A program made the translations under genes and the position numbers. The notes under the pieces were generated by a model. That model ran no database searches. It was not told the DNA's origin and was given only the letters and a program-made list of their open reading frames with translations. 33,512 nucleotides of DNA. It comes from an uncultured Planctomycetaceae bacterium. Lineage in GTDB: Bacteria; Planctomycetota; Planctomycetia; Planctomycetales; Planctomycetaceae. The stretch covers positions 1-33,512 of the forward strand of contig CAIOTJ010000471.1 in NCBI GenBank assembly GCA_903861195.1, written 5' to 3'. Positions 8,243 to 16,993 of the stretch are shown one piece after another (position 1 is the first letter of the stretch; each line of letters starts with the position of its first letter).

Positions 8243-10849
8243 TCACGGCTGTACCTGCTCGATCGGAACCATATCCTGCGGGTTGGTGCGCCCGGTGGTG
8301 GCGTTGACCAGCCGCGATTTCGGAATCGACAGTGAGGGCCGGTCGAACGGAGGCAGGCCCTGTGCGACGCGGGGGTCGGTGAGGGCGTTCATCATCTCGA
8401 TGACCAGCGGCCATTGGCCGGCCGGAACGGCGGTCGGCGGCCGGGGATCCCCAGGATCGAGGGCAATCATCGCGGGATGAATCCATTGGTTGACCTGACC
8501 GCGAGAATTCAAGGGACTGGAGTAGTGGTCCATCACTCCCGCCAGGTCCGCCTCGCTGCCATCGTGAAAGTACGGTGCGGTGAGGGCGATGTTCCGCAGC
8601 GTGGACGTCTTGAAGGCACCCACGGCTACGGAGCGGGCCCGATCACGACGCCGGGCGAGCGAATAGGTGACCGGGACCGGACGTTGCAGCAGATCGTTGA
8701 ACAGACCTTGCCCGAAGCGGCTGGCCACGCTTTGGATTGCTTTGGTTTCGGTGGTCAGATCGACCCGGACCTCGCCCGCATTTCCCGGATCAAAACCCTC
8801 ACCGGGCGTGTCGGGCGTGACGGACAGATTGTAGTACCCGGTGTCGTACAGCCGGGGCGCCAGGTTGGGGCGGAAAGCCATCGACTCGACCAGCACCGGC
8901 TCGACACACCCCTGCGCCCGCCGCACCTGCCAATTCACGAACTCGTTGAGCTCATCGTCGGCATTGATCGCGTCGAGGGGCCCCTCGAACTCCAGAACTG
9001 GTCCGTAGATCGTCGCCAGAGTCGCGCCCGCGAACTCGGGGAGGTGGTGACAATCGGCACACGCATGCTCCCGGAAGATCTTCAGGCCCCGCAGCAGCGT
9101 CTTGGTGCGCTGGTCCTTCGCCGAGGACTGGTGGACGGGATCCTCGAACTGCGACAGACCCCGCCGCGTCTTGTCGAGAATCTGGTCCATCTCACTCTGA
9201 TCGGAGACCAGCGTCTGCTGATAGGCCATCAGGGCGAGGCCCCAGAACAGCGGGAAATTGGCCTCGATCTGGGTCAGCTTGAGGTCGGTCCCCGTCGGTG
9301 CGTCGTGTTCGCCGACGCGAGGCGTGGGCAGATCCGACCAGAACTCGGCGCGGAAGGCCCGCCGGATCAGGTCGCGGTAGCTGACGTTCAGCCCCTTGCC
9401 CAACTGGCTGCCCGGTTGCGGAGTGACGTAGGGGCCGAGCACGCTGTCGGCCATTGACACCGTTTGGTCAGCCAGCGGACGCGGGGTGTGATTGAGCAGC
9501 TTCCGGGCGACATGGTGATATTGGCGGCCGAACCACGACATCTCATCCGAGAGTAGCGGGGCGGTTGATTGCGAGGCGAGTGCGGCATTGGGAATCCGCA
9601 CGAAGACCCGCCGCCAGACCCCGTTGCGCAGGGCCCATTTGCCGATGCCATCCCGACCGGCGTCATCACCGAGGTGGTCGTAACCATTGAACACGCTGGC
9701 GGCCCGTCCGTCATGGAACAGGCGGTCGTGCAGCGCCGCGTTGACCACCGTGGGAGCGTTCCGTTCATTGACCGCCCGCAGCAGGAATTCGCCATCGGGA
9801 ATTTCCTGGGGGGCGGCTGCGGCCGCCTTCACCAATTCCGCGGCCATGGCCGCCTCGCGGTTGCCAACCCGGCTCCCCACCACCTGTCGCGCCTGTGCGA
9901 GGCTGGTTGTCAGGTCCGTGCCATCGGCCGGGATCGCCTCTTCAGACAACAGCAAACCCGCATTCCCCAGTTCAATGAGGGTGCGGATGGGGTCGAGCAC
10001 TTCGGACGGCAGGCCGGGTCCGGTCACCGGAATGGCCAGCCGCTGTTCGACACCCAGCCACGCGTCACGACAGGCCGGATCAGAACCGCTCAACTGCACC
10101 GTGTGCAGTTCCGCGTTGAGAGAGGATCGATTCTCTTCGCTCATCGCGGCCCGGGACAGGTCGATCCGCTGGCTCGCCTGGTTGAGGGCCCGCACCGCCT
10201 GCTGGCGGTAAAAGGCGGGGAAATCCATCATCCCGCTCCAGCGATTCTCGTAGTATTCGATCGCCAGTTGATCCTCGTAGGCGATGTTCCGCTCGCTGCC
10301 ATCGGCGCGGAACAGCAGTTTGGGATCGGTGAAGGGGGCCAGCGCCCGCAGGGCCACTCCCAGGCTGCGGGGACGGGCGTCGGAGCCCGCCCGGTAATGG
10401 CACGAGGCGCACGCCGTCTGCCCATCACTCCCCACCCGCTGCTCCCAGAACCACGCCTTGCCCAAGGCCACCAGGGCCTGTTGGTCAGCCACCACCTGGT
10501 CGACCCGAGCAATCGCATCGTCCTCGGTCCAGACGCAGTCCGGACATTCCTCGGCGGCCCGACGCAGTCGTTCCGGAGTCCAGAAGGGCTGACAGCGCAG
10601 TGCCTCGGCCACGAGCCGCCGCGATTCGGTGATGGTCCCCTTCACATCCAACTCGAGATCCTGCAGTTGCTGTCGGGCGCAACCCTCCTCAATGGGGCTC
10701 AGGATCTGGTCTTTGCGCAACGGTGTCGCGGGGCAATACCGCGGACCATGCACTGTCTGGCACTGCGGGCACGGATGACCGGCGGTCGCGGCGACCAGCA
10801 TCCACCCCAGCAGCGCACACGCACTCAACACGCCAATGGCACTTTTCAT
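8243..10849 (-). CDS. Long di-haem cytochrome c peroxidase (MauG/CCP superfamily)
   Basis: An exported protein of 868 residues. The signal peptide is MKSAIGVLSACALLGWMLVA. There are two c-type haem sites, CASCH (147-151) and CADCH (597-601). Segments typical of bacterial di-haem peroxidases are present: ERNAPTVVNAALHDRLFHDGRA after haem 1 and LRNIALTAPYFHDG near the C-terminus. Classical CCP is ~330 residues with the haems ~150 apart; here they are ~450 apart, so a large insertion lies between them. The N-terminal ~115 residues carry extra cysteines, including CPQC and CPDC without histidine. ATG 10849 is chosen over GTG 10861 because it leaves a cleaner signal peptide and has GAGG upstream. 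Third gene of the operon after the SCO1-like gene (20 bases between). It probably reduces peroxide or oxidises a partner in the periplasm; the substrate is unknown. Confidence 0.82.
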   Translation of the reverse strand: MKSAIGVLSACALLGWMLVAATAGHPCPQCQTVHGPRYCPATPLRKDQILSPIEEGCARQQLQDLELDVKGTITESRRLVAEALRCQPFWTPERLRRAAEECPDCVWTEDDAIARVDQVVADQQALVALGKAWFWEQRVGSDGQTACASCHYRAGSDARPRSLGVALRALAPFTDPKLLFRADGSERNIAYEDQLAIEYYENRWSGMMDFPAFYRQQAVRALNQASQRIDLSRAAMSEENRSSLNAELHTVQLSGSDPACRDAWLGVEQRLAIPVTGPGLPSEVLDPIRTLIELGNAGLLLSEEAIPADGTDLTTSLAQARQVVGSRVGNREAAMAAELVKAAAAAPQEIPDGEFLLRAVNERNAPTVVNAALHDRLFHDGRAASVFNGYDHLGDDAGRDGIGKWALRNGVWRRVFVRIPNAALASQSTAPLLSDEMSWFGRQYHHVARKLLNHTPRPLADQTVSMADSVLGPYVTPQPGSQLGKGLNVSYRDLIRRAFRAEFWSDLPTPRVGEHDAPTGTDLKLTQIEANFPLFWGLALMAYQQTLVSDQSEMDQILDKTRRGLSQFEDPVHQSSAKDQRTKTLLRGLKIFREHACADCHHLPEFAGATLATIYGPVLEFEGPLDAINADDELNEFVNWQVRRAQGCVEPVLVESMAFRPNLAPRLYDTGYYNLSVTPDTPGEGFDPGNAGEVRVDLTTETKAIQSVASRFGQGLFNDLLQRPVPVTYSLARRRDRARSVAVGAFKTSTLRNIALTAPYFHDGSEADLAGVMDHYSSPLNSRGQVNQWIHPAMIALDPGDPRPPTAVPAGQWPLVIEMMNALTDPRVAQGLPPFDRPSLSIPKSRLVNATTGRTNPQDMVPIEQVQP

Positions 10850-10869
10850 GATGGGAAACACCTCGTGTC

Positions 10870-11604
10870 TCAGGAGGGCCGGGGGAGATTGTTGTACCGC
10901 TGCGCGTGGGTGGTGCCCAGCACGCGCAGCACCCCGGAGAGGGTCTGCGCCGTGTTGAGCCCCACCGGCAGGGTGCCCCAGCGATTGGTCAGATCATTGC
11001 CAAACGTAAACATGGCCGCGTGCCGCGAGCGGTCGGCATCAATCACCGGGTCGGGATCGCGATAGCCCAGGGCGACCCGCACCGCTTCAATGTCTTCCGG
11101 TGTCCCCGTGAGGAAGTACCAGGGGGCCAGTCCCGGCTCGCAGCGGTCTTCGTGAGGAATGCCAAACCGACCGGCATAGCGGGCCAGCTCGGCGGGGCGG
11201 TCTTGCTCGGGATCGAGGGTCAGCGAGATCAGCTTGACGCCGGCTCCCAGCTCCCGCCGCAGCGGTTCCCGCAGGTCCTGCATCGCCTGGCTGCTGGCGG
11301 GGCAGACCCCGTTGCAGCGGACGTACATGAAACTGAGCAGCACCTGGGCATCGCGGACGAGATCGTCGTACAGCCGCAACCGACGACCCGATTGCGTGAA
11401 GAGGCTGACATTGGGGATCTGATCGGAATGCCGACTTCCCGGGGCCAGGAAGGCACTGCCGGTTCCCGCAGAAGACGCTCTGGCAAATTCGCGCGGTTCG
11501 GGCTGGCCACGGGCGATCAATCCAGCGGCTCCCAGGCCCCCAGCCAGACCAAGCAGGGCCCGGCGGGACGGACGCGACACATGGGGATCATTGCTGGTGT
11601 TCAT
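10870..11604 (-). CDS. SCO1/SenC family copper chaperone
   Basis: A 244-residue protein with the thioredoxin-like SCO fold, which delivers copper to the CuA site of cytochrome oxidase or to other cuproenzymes. Copper ligands are visible: CNGVC (C97 and C101) and the distal histidine H195 in RSRHAAMFTFG. The N-terminus SRPSRRALLGLAGGLGAAGL reads as a twin-arginine or membrane-anchoring signal. Its ATG overlaps the stop codon of the multicopper oxidase gene (ATGA, 11601-11604) and AAGGAG lies a few bases upstream, so the two are translationally coupled. An upstream in-frame extension to 11871 runs antiparallel through the oxidase gene and is not real. Context suggests it loads copper into the adjacent multicopper oxidase rather than into a respiratory oxidase, since no cox gene is near (inference). 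Confidence 0.88.
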   Translation of the reverse strand: MNTSNDPHVSRPSRRALLGLAGGLGAAGLIARGQPEPREFARASSAGTGSAFLAPGSRHSDQIPNVSLFTQSGRRLRLYDDLVRDAQVLLSFMYVRCNGVCPASSQAMQDLREPLRRELGAGVKLISLTLDPEQDRPAELARYAGRFGIPHEDRCEPGLAPWYFLTGTPEDIEAVRVALGYRDPDPVIDADRSRHAAMFTFGNDLTNRWGTLPVGLNTAQTLSGVLRVLGTTHAQRYNNLPRPS

Positions 11605-13961
11605 GCCTGCTCCTTCTTGCTGGCTTCGCAGCAGTGCTCGGGACCCCGGAAGAACCAGTAATCGGGCCGTACCTTGAGTTGTGAATCGGGAGGGGGGGGA
11701 ACGGCGTCGCTGAGTCGCGGATCCATCTGGTACATCATCCGCATGTCTTCGTGATTCAGGTTGTGACAGTGGAACACGAAGGGGCCCTGGAAGGTGCGGA
11801 ACCGCATGAGGATGTGGACTTCGGTGTTGGGGCCAAGGATCGTGTTGTCGTGTTTGATCCCATAGTCCCACACCGAGCTGTCAAACCCCGATCCATTTGC
11901 CTGCGGGTCGACTGCGGCACCTCCTCCGAACGCGTCCCTCCACCGCTGTTCTTCGATCGGAGCGTTGGTCTCATTCCAGCCATCTTCGACGATGAACGGC
12001 TCGTACAGTTCCGGGTGATAGTCGGGACGACGCAGGGTGATTCGTTCCCCCAGGTGATTGCGTCCCCGGATGAAGATCTGCTGGTGCGCCTCCAGATGAA
12101 TGTGGACGGGGTGCCACCAGCCACCGCTCTTGTTCTTCAGGATCCAGAGCTCGGTGCTCCAGAGTTCGGGGACCGCGTTGGCGATACACGAGTCGTAGAA
12201 CCGGCCATTGATCTGCCAGGCCCCGCGCCCCCGTTCGAACACCAGTTCCCGCACAACGATCTTTCCGGGTGGCGGCAGCTCGATGGGGGTAAAAGCCCTC
12301 AGCGGGGTCTCGGGGCTCAGGCGTGTGACGATGCGCGGAGCGGGAGCAGGGGCGTCGGCCGGGGGGGGCGTGGCCGGCACCGGCGGCAACTCGACTTCAA
12401 ACCGCATCAGAAACAGCGGGGCGTCCTTGTCGAGCGGAACCGCCCCGGTGTTGCCCCGGGGAAAATTCTGGGCAGCAACGATGTTGTCGCCATGCCCGGG
12501 ACCGCGTCCATCCTTCTGATTCAGAGTGCTCACCACATACACATGAATCGTTCCATCGGGCTGACGGTAACTCTGCCAATCGGGATGCACCCCCGAGGCG
12601 TCCAGGAATTGCCCAAAGTCGAGGCATACGTCGGCCCGGTTGGCCATCCCCAGAAACGCCGAGGTCTGCTCCCGCGGCTTCTGGAACAGCCAGCTGTCGC
12701 GGCCAAATCGCAGAAACTTCAGAAGCCGGGGTTGCCGGGTTGTGGGATGCAGGACCCAGAATTCGAGGTCGAAAAACCTCGCCAGCGCGGCATTCAGCAT
12801 CCGCAGCCAGTAGGCTTCAGGACGCACCCGCTTCCGGGGATACGGCGCCCCGTTGACCAACATGATGTTGCCCAACGTTCCGTTGTGGTCGAAGGGATCA
12901 AAGTGAATGCTGGCTTCACCACGGATGGTTTGTCCGGGGTTGTTCGCTTCGAACTGCTGGATTGCGGCCTTGACCGCTTCCTGCATCTGCTCGGGAGCGG
13001 TGATCTTGCAGAAACAGGCGTCCCGGAACACCAACGGGATCTCATGGTTCCGATCGGGCAAGGAGCCGTTCTGTTGCCATTCATCGAGGTCCGGATCACG
13101 CAGAAAGAAGAAACCGGCCAGTCCCATCAGGGCGTTGTGGGCGGTCAGATCCTCGGCATGGTCGTGGTACCACATCGTGGTGGGAGCGTCTTCGAACTCC
13201 CATTGTCCCGGCTGCTTCCGCCAGTTTCCCAGTTCCCCCTCGACCTTCAGGGGAACCGGATTCGGGTAATAGTAATCTTTCGATTCCGCGGGATGCTTGC
13301 CTGGTTCCGCCGGCAAGACGAGAAAGTTGGCATGCCCGTCGGAGTGTGCCGGTGCATGCCCCCCATGCTGATGCACCGAGATGTCGAGGTGCAACGCAGG
13401 GTCGATGTTGTTGGTCACGCGCACCAGATTCGGCTCTCCCAGGCGGACTTCGAACGTCGGGCCAGGCACCGAGATTTCCGGTGCCGCTGGGTCGGTCCGC
13501 GGGGCGGAATACCCCAACAACCGCGTCATCCACCCCGGGATCACCTGTGTCACAAAGTCGCGGGTCTGCATTTCGGTGTACTGCACCGGCACACCCGCGA
13601 CCCGGTAGACGTCATCCGGGCGGCCGGGACGCTGCTCTCCCCACTGCGAGTTCTCCGGAATCGGACCGGCTCCCTCCCGCCAGAACCACTCGGGGGGAGT
13701 CCCCTGAGCCACCGCTCCGATTGGCGGATTGGGGCCTGACCCATCCGCGGCGAGAGGCACCGATTTGGCCACCGCGGGCAGCGGCAGATCGACCACAAAT
13801 TGGTCGATCTCCTCCGGCAGCAGCTTGGTGTGCAGTTGCTCGCACCGCCGGTAAGTCCCGGGGGGCAAGGCTTCGCCAGGGGCCTGAGCCTGTACGGCGG
13901 CACCCGCTGCGACCGCAGCCGCAGGTGCTCCCGCCGCACGCAGAAAATCTCTGCGATCCAT
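11601..13961 (-). CDS. Tat-exported multicopper oxidase (CotA/bilirubin-oxidase-like)
   Basis: A 786-residue laccase-family oxidase that couples one-electron oxidation of a substrate to four-electron reduction of O2. The N-terminus MDRRDFLRAAG is a clear twin-arginine signal, as expected for a cofactor-loaded enzyme. All four copper motifs are present: HQH (197-199), YHDH (265-268), HPVHIHLEAH, and HCHNLNHEDMRMM (731-743), in which H731, C732, H733, H737 and M742 reproduce the bilirubin oxidase spacing exactly. The type-1 copper axial ligand is therefore methionine. It is much longer than CotA (~510), with an N-terminal extension of ~130 residues and a proline-rich segment (VPATPPPADAPAPAP). 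Candidate substrates include Mn(II), Fe(II), Cu(I) and phenolics. First gene of the operon with the SCO1-like and peroxidase-like genes. No good ribosome binding site precedes 13961. Confidence 0.9.
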   Translation of the reverse strand: MDRRDFLRAAGAPAAAVAAGAAVQAQAPGEALPPGTYRRCEQLHTKLLPEEIDQFVVDLPLPAVAKSVPLAADGSGPNPPIGAVAQGTPPEWFWREGAGPIPENSQWGEQRPGRPDDVYRVAGVPVQYTEMQTRDFVTQVIPGWMTRLLGYSAPRTDPAAPEISVPGPTFEVRLGEPNLVRVTNNIDPALHLDISVHQHGGHAPAHSDGHANFLVLPAEPGKHPAESKDYYYPNPVPLKVEGELGNWRKQPGQWEFEDAPTTMWYHDHAEDLTAHNALMGLAGFFFLRDPDLDEWQQNGSLPDRNHEIPLVFRDACFCKITAPEQMQEAVKAAIQQFEANNPGQTIRGEASIHFDPFDHNGTLGNIMLVNGAPYPRKRVRPEAYWLRMLNAALARFFDLEFWVLHPTTRQPRLLKFLRFGRDSWLFQKPREQTSAFLGMANRADVCLDFGQFLDASGVHPDWQSYRQPDGTIHVYVVSTLNQKDGRGPGHGDNIVAAQNFPRGNTGAVPLDKDAPLFLMRFEVELPPVPATPPPADAPAPAPRIVTRLSPETPLRAFTPIELPPPGKIVVRELVFERGRGAWQINGRFYDSCIANAVPELWSTELWILKNKSGGWWHPVHIHLEAHQQIFIRGRNHLGERITLRRPDYHPELYEPFIVEDGWNETNAPIEEQRWRDAFGGGAAVDPQANGSGFDSSVWDYGIKHDNTILGPNTEVHILMRFRTFQGPFVFHCHNLNHEDMRMMYQMDPRLSDAVPPPPDSQLKVRPDYWFFRGPEHCCEASKKEQA

Positions 13962-14533
13962 GTTTCAATCAATCCAAAAATGAGACTCGAAGCGATTCGC
14001 CAGACGAACCACCAGCCAATCCTCACAGGCCAGATTCACACAGCCGTACCGACACGGATGTCTTCCGGAGGCCCCCACCGTATTTTTCACGACAGCCAGG
14101 TTTTCCGGCAGGAAGCCATGCCGGGCAATGGCCCAAATCATGCCGGAAAAGACTTCCCCAATTTCCCATCCTACGTAATGAAAATATCTTTTGGCAATTG
14201 AAAACAGCATCGAGGGTGGGGATTTTTGCGAACCGTGCCGGTGGTCCTTGCAGAGCCTGCATAAACCTCACTCCCATTGGGACTTTTGGCCATTCCTTGA
14301 AAACTGTCCACGGGGATTCCCTGATCCCGCGAGGGTTTGGAGCAGCCTTGGATGAATGGCCGGAGAGACTCCGCGATTGTCTTTCGGGGGTGTCAGTCAA
14401 ATCCCGACAGGCGTCTGGGTAATCCCCCGAATCTCCCCAATTGACACGACGTTTTCAGGGCCGATATTGTCGAAGAACGTTTCGTCCGTTCACTCTGGAA
14501 ACGCACCCCGCCCAAGCCCGCTGGACCGCGACC
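13962..14533. other. Divergent intergenic region between oxidase operon and DUF1501 gene
   Basis: 572 bases lie between the divergently transcribed multicopper oxidase and DUF1501 genes. The centre (about 14080-14220) is visibly more A/T-rich than the surroundings, including AATGAAAATATCTTTTGG at 14178-14195. Open frames of 81 and 125 codons exist on the minus strand, but their codon third positions are not GC-biased, they have no ribosome binding sites and I recognise no family, so I do not call genes. A good promoter for the plus-strand gene lies at 14441-14470. The oxidase promoter is probably in the A/T-rich part but I cannot fix it. Confidence 0.5.
14441..14470 (+). promoter_or_regulatory. 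Sigma-70-type promoter for the DUF1501 gene
   Basis: A perfect TTGACA (-35) at 14441-14446 is followed after 18 bases by TATTGT (14465-14470), which matches the -10 consensus in four of six positions. Transcription would start about 57 bases before the ATG at 14534. This is the best promoter match I see in the window. Confidence 0.5.
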
Positions 14534-15946
14534 ATGCTCAGCCTGCTGGAAGAGACCACTCCCGGCTCCCGAAGAGGGACCCGCCGCGAGGCCCTGCGCG
14601 TCGGCGGGCTGGCCCTGGGAGGGCTCTCGCTGGCCGACCTGCTGGCTCACCGGGCCCAGGCAGCCCCCGCCGCCGAAACCACCGTCAGCCGGTCGTTCGG
14701 GAGGGCCAAGTCGGTCATTGTGATCTTCCTGGGGGGCGGCCCCCCGCAGCACGAAACGTGGGATCCCAAGCCCGAGGCTCCGCCGGAAATCCGGGGTGGC
14801 TTCGGCACGATTGCCTCCCAGACGCCCGGGTTGTCGGTGGGCGAATTGATGCCCATGACCGCCCGGCACACCGACAAGATTGCCGTGCTGCGGGCGATGG
14901 TCACCAACGACAACGCCCACTCGACCAGCGGCTACCAGATGATGACCGGGGTGCCGCACGTTCCGCTCAACGTCGAAAACGCCGTCTCCCGGGCCCCCAA
15001 TCTCGCCCCTCACTGGGGTTCGCTGGCGAAGTACCTCACGCGGGGAACCCGTCCCGGTTTTCCTCCCGCCATCACCCTCCCCAACCGCATCGCGAACGTG
15101 GGAGAGATCGTCTGGCCCGGGCAGATTGGCGGGGTGTTGGGCCCGCAATACGACCCGTGGCTGCTGACCTGCGATCCCTCGAAGGCCGATTTTCAGGTGC
15201 CCGACCTGGCCCTGCCCGCCGACTTGTCTTCAGGCCGACTGGGCGAACGTCTGGCCCTGCTCGACCGGGTGAATGAACAACTGGGAAGAGCGGCCGACTC
15301 CGTGGCCGTCAACGGATTCAATCGCCAGACCCAGCAGGCCCTCGAGTTGCTCTCGGGCACGCGGGCCCGCGAGGCGTTCGACCTGTCGCGAGAAAGTCCC
15401 GCCACCCGGGATCGGTACGGCCGCACGCGTTGGGCGCAAAGCGTGCTGCTGGCCCGTCGCCTGGTCGAAGCGGGCGTGTCGCTGGTGCAGATCAACTGGT
15501 GCAACATTGAAGGGGAACCCAACGCCGGCAGTTGGGACACACACGACCGCCACAACGATCTGCTCAAACGGTTCCTGATGCCCTGGATGGACCAGGCCTA
15601 CTCAGCCCTGCTGACCGACCTGTTCGAACGCGGACTGCTCGACGAAACCCTCGTGCTGTGGGTGGGTGAGTTCGGGCACACCCCCAAGTTCAACGCCAAC
15701 GCGGGCCGCGACCACTGGGGCCACTGCTTCTCAGTCGCCTTGGCGGGCGGCGGAGTCCGCGGCGGGGTGGTGCATGGCAAGTCGGATGGCCAGGCGGCGT
15801 TCCCGGTCTCGGGCCGGGTGGAACCCCGCGATCTGCACGCCACTCTCTTCCACTGCCTGGGCTATCCCCCCGATACCGAACTGCACGACACCGAGGGACG
15901 CCCGCATCCTCTCAGCCGGGGCCGCGTCATCGACGAGATTCTGTAG
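14534..15946 (+). CDS. DUF1501 protein, Tat-exported
   Basis: A 470-residue member of the DUF1501 family, very abundant in Planctomycetota. The N-terminus has RRGTRREALRVGGLALGGLSLADLLAHRAQA, a twin-arginine type signal ending near AQAAPA. Family hallmarks follow: KSVIVIFLGGGPPQHETWDPKP, GYQMMTG, SWDTHDRHNDLL, LVLWVGEFGHTPKFN and GRDHWGHCFS. The fold belongs to the alkaline-phosphatase/sulfatase-like group, but catalytic function is unproven. In planctomycetes DUF1501 genes often pair with a DUF1549/DUF1553 cytochrome gene; here that partner is missing and the gene is monocistronic. ATG 14534 fits the signal peptide; upstream in-frame codons from 14441 overlap the promoter and are not likely coding. 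It converges on the PIN-domain gene with 107 bases between. Confidence 0.92.
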   Translation: MLSLLEETTPGSRRGTRREALRVGGLALGGLSLADLLAHRAQAAPAAETTVSRSFGRAKSVIVIFLGGGPPQHETWDPKPEAPPEIRGGFGTIASQTPGLSVGELMPMTARHTDKIAVLRAMVTNDNAHSTSGYQMMTGVPHVPLNVENAVSRAPNLAPHWGSLAKYLTRGTRPGFPPAITLPNRIANVGEIVWPGQIGGVLGPQYDPWLLTCDPSKADFQVPDLALPADLSSGRLGERLALLDRVNEQLGRAADSVAVNGFNRQTQQALELLSGTRAREAFDLSRESPATRDRYGRTRWAQSVLLARRLVEAGVSLVQINWCNIEGEPNAGSWDTHDRHNDLLKRFLMPWMDQAYSALLTDLFERGLLDETLVLWVGEFGHTPKFNANAGRDHWGHCFSVALAGGGVRGGVVHGKSDGQAAFPVSGRVEPRDLHATLFHCLGYPPDTELHDTEGRPHPLSRGRVIDEIL

Positions 15947-16053
15947 TCTTCATGCCATCAATTTGGCAACGCCTCGGTCCCAGCCTGCTTGTGTACCCAG
16001 GTGAGGCTGGAACGCCACTTCAGGCGATGGACTCGGACGGGAACTTCACCGTT

Positions 16054-16707
16054 TCATTTGAAGCCGCGAACCTGGACTTTGTTCTGCTCGATGGCAATGG
16101 TCCCCTCGTCCTTCAGCCCGCGCACCACCACCTGGACATCGGCCGCCGAGAGTTTCTTCTGGAAAATCCCAGAGATCCAATTCGTGAGCGTGGCAACGGT
16201 CTTGGGGCGGGGGCAAGCGGGGGTCAGTAATCGCTGCCGGATCAGTTGAATCCGTTCCGCGGGCTTCAGCGAGGACGCAGTGACCGGAGTTTTTTTTTCC
16301 GGTGTGGTCTTGGCGACGGGGGGCGATCCCGCGGAAGAGGGCCGACCGGAGATTTCTTCGATCGTCAGGACCCGCTCGACCTTCACGTGTCGTGATCTCA
16401 GGTGGGCGATCAACGGGTCAAATCCCGTATCTTTCGAGACGATATGGAACTGGGCCGCGGGATGGCTGCCGAGCAGTTGTCCGATGTAGAAGGCGATGTG
16501 AAAGTCGAGGGCGTTCGAACCGTTCCCCGAGATCTTCACGTATTCGGCCCGATTCCCCAGCCGCTGCAGCCAGTCGGCAATCTCAAACGGAATCTTCGCC
16601 TGGCTGGCCCCCACAAAAATCACGATCCGGAAGTGATCACCCATCACGGAAGCCAGCTTGTCGGGCTGCACGTTTTCGAAATCAATCAGAACAATCTGCG
16701 TCTGCAT
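16054..16707 (-). CDS. PIN/NYN-like domain protein with C-terminal helical domain
   Basis: A 217-residue cytoplasmic protein. Residues 1-115 form a PIN-like nuclease domain: QIVLIDFENVQPDKL, then SNALDFHIAFYIGQLL, then FHIVSKDTGFDPLIAHLR. The acidic residues in IDFEN, LDF and KDTGFD occupy the positions that bind the catalytic metal in PIN and NYN ribonucleases. A proline/lysine-rich linker (~120-150) leads to a basic C-terminal helical domain (~150-215, PAERIQLIRQRLL, LTNWISGIFQKKLS, VVVRGLKDEGTI) that looks like a winged helix, probably nucleic-acid binding. No antitoxin-like small gene is adjacent, so a VapC-type toxin role is unlikely. A role in RNA processing or decay is inference. ATG 16707 is chosen because the domain begins right after it. 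It lies 286 bases after the cytochrome gene on the same strand. Confidence 0.75.
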   Translation of the reverse strand: MQTQIVLIDFENVQPDKLASVMGDHFRIVIFVGASQAKIPFEIADWLQRLGNRAEYVKISGNGSNALDFHIAFYIGQLLGSHPAAQFHIVSKDTGFDPLIAHLRSRHVKVERVLTIEEISGRPSSAGSPPVAKTTPEKKTPVTASSLKPAERIQLIRQRLLTPACPRPKTVATLTNWISGIFQKKLSAADVQVVVRGLKDEGTIAIEQNKVQVRGFK

Positions 16708-16993
16708 GTCAGCGGTGAATAACGAGTCGGAGCATCCGCGTGAGAACCGGATCAAGACCTGCTGGAAATGCCAGCCAGCCCGATCCAAGTCGAACAGCCT
16801 CCAGCGAGAGAATGCTTGTGATTCAGCAACCGATCGCTCATCCGGTGCGCAGTATTGCATACGACCGTTGCTGGCACAACGAATCCATCCTCGAGGGGAG
16901 AGATCACCTGTTCGGTCGAATCGCCATTCTTCGGAACGCGAACCTGGACGGCAGAACGCCGGCGTGAAACCCACGACGGGAACCGGCCAGACC

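Noticed and set aside
9569-13739. Long plus-strand open frames (498 and 662 codons) opposite the cytochrome and multicopper oxidase genes
   Set aside because: They are antisense shadows of strongly supported genes in GC-rich DNA; their translations are rich in Arg, Gly, Pro and His and show no family motif.
14167-14194. dif-like sequence around CGTAATGAAAATATC in the A/T-rich gap
   Set aside because: Only the end of the XerC arm resembles the consensus; the XerD arm does not match, so the skew reversal cannot be tied to a dif site here.
13965-14210. An 81-codon minus-strand frame ending three bases before the multicopper oxidase start
   Set aside because: Tight spacing is attractive, but there is no ribosome binding site, third codon positions are not GC-rich as in neighbours, and no homology is recognised.
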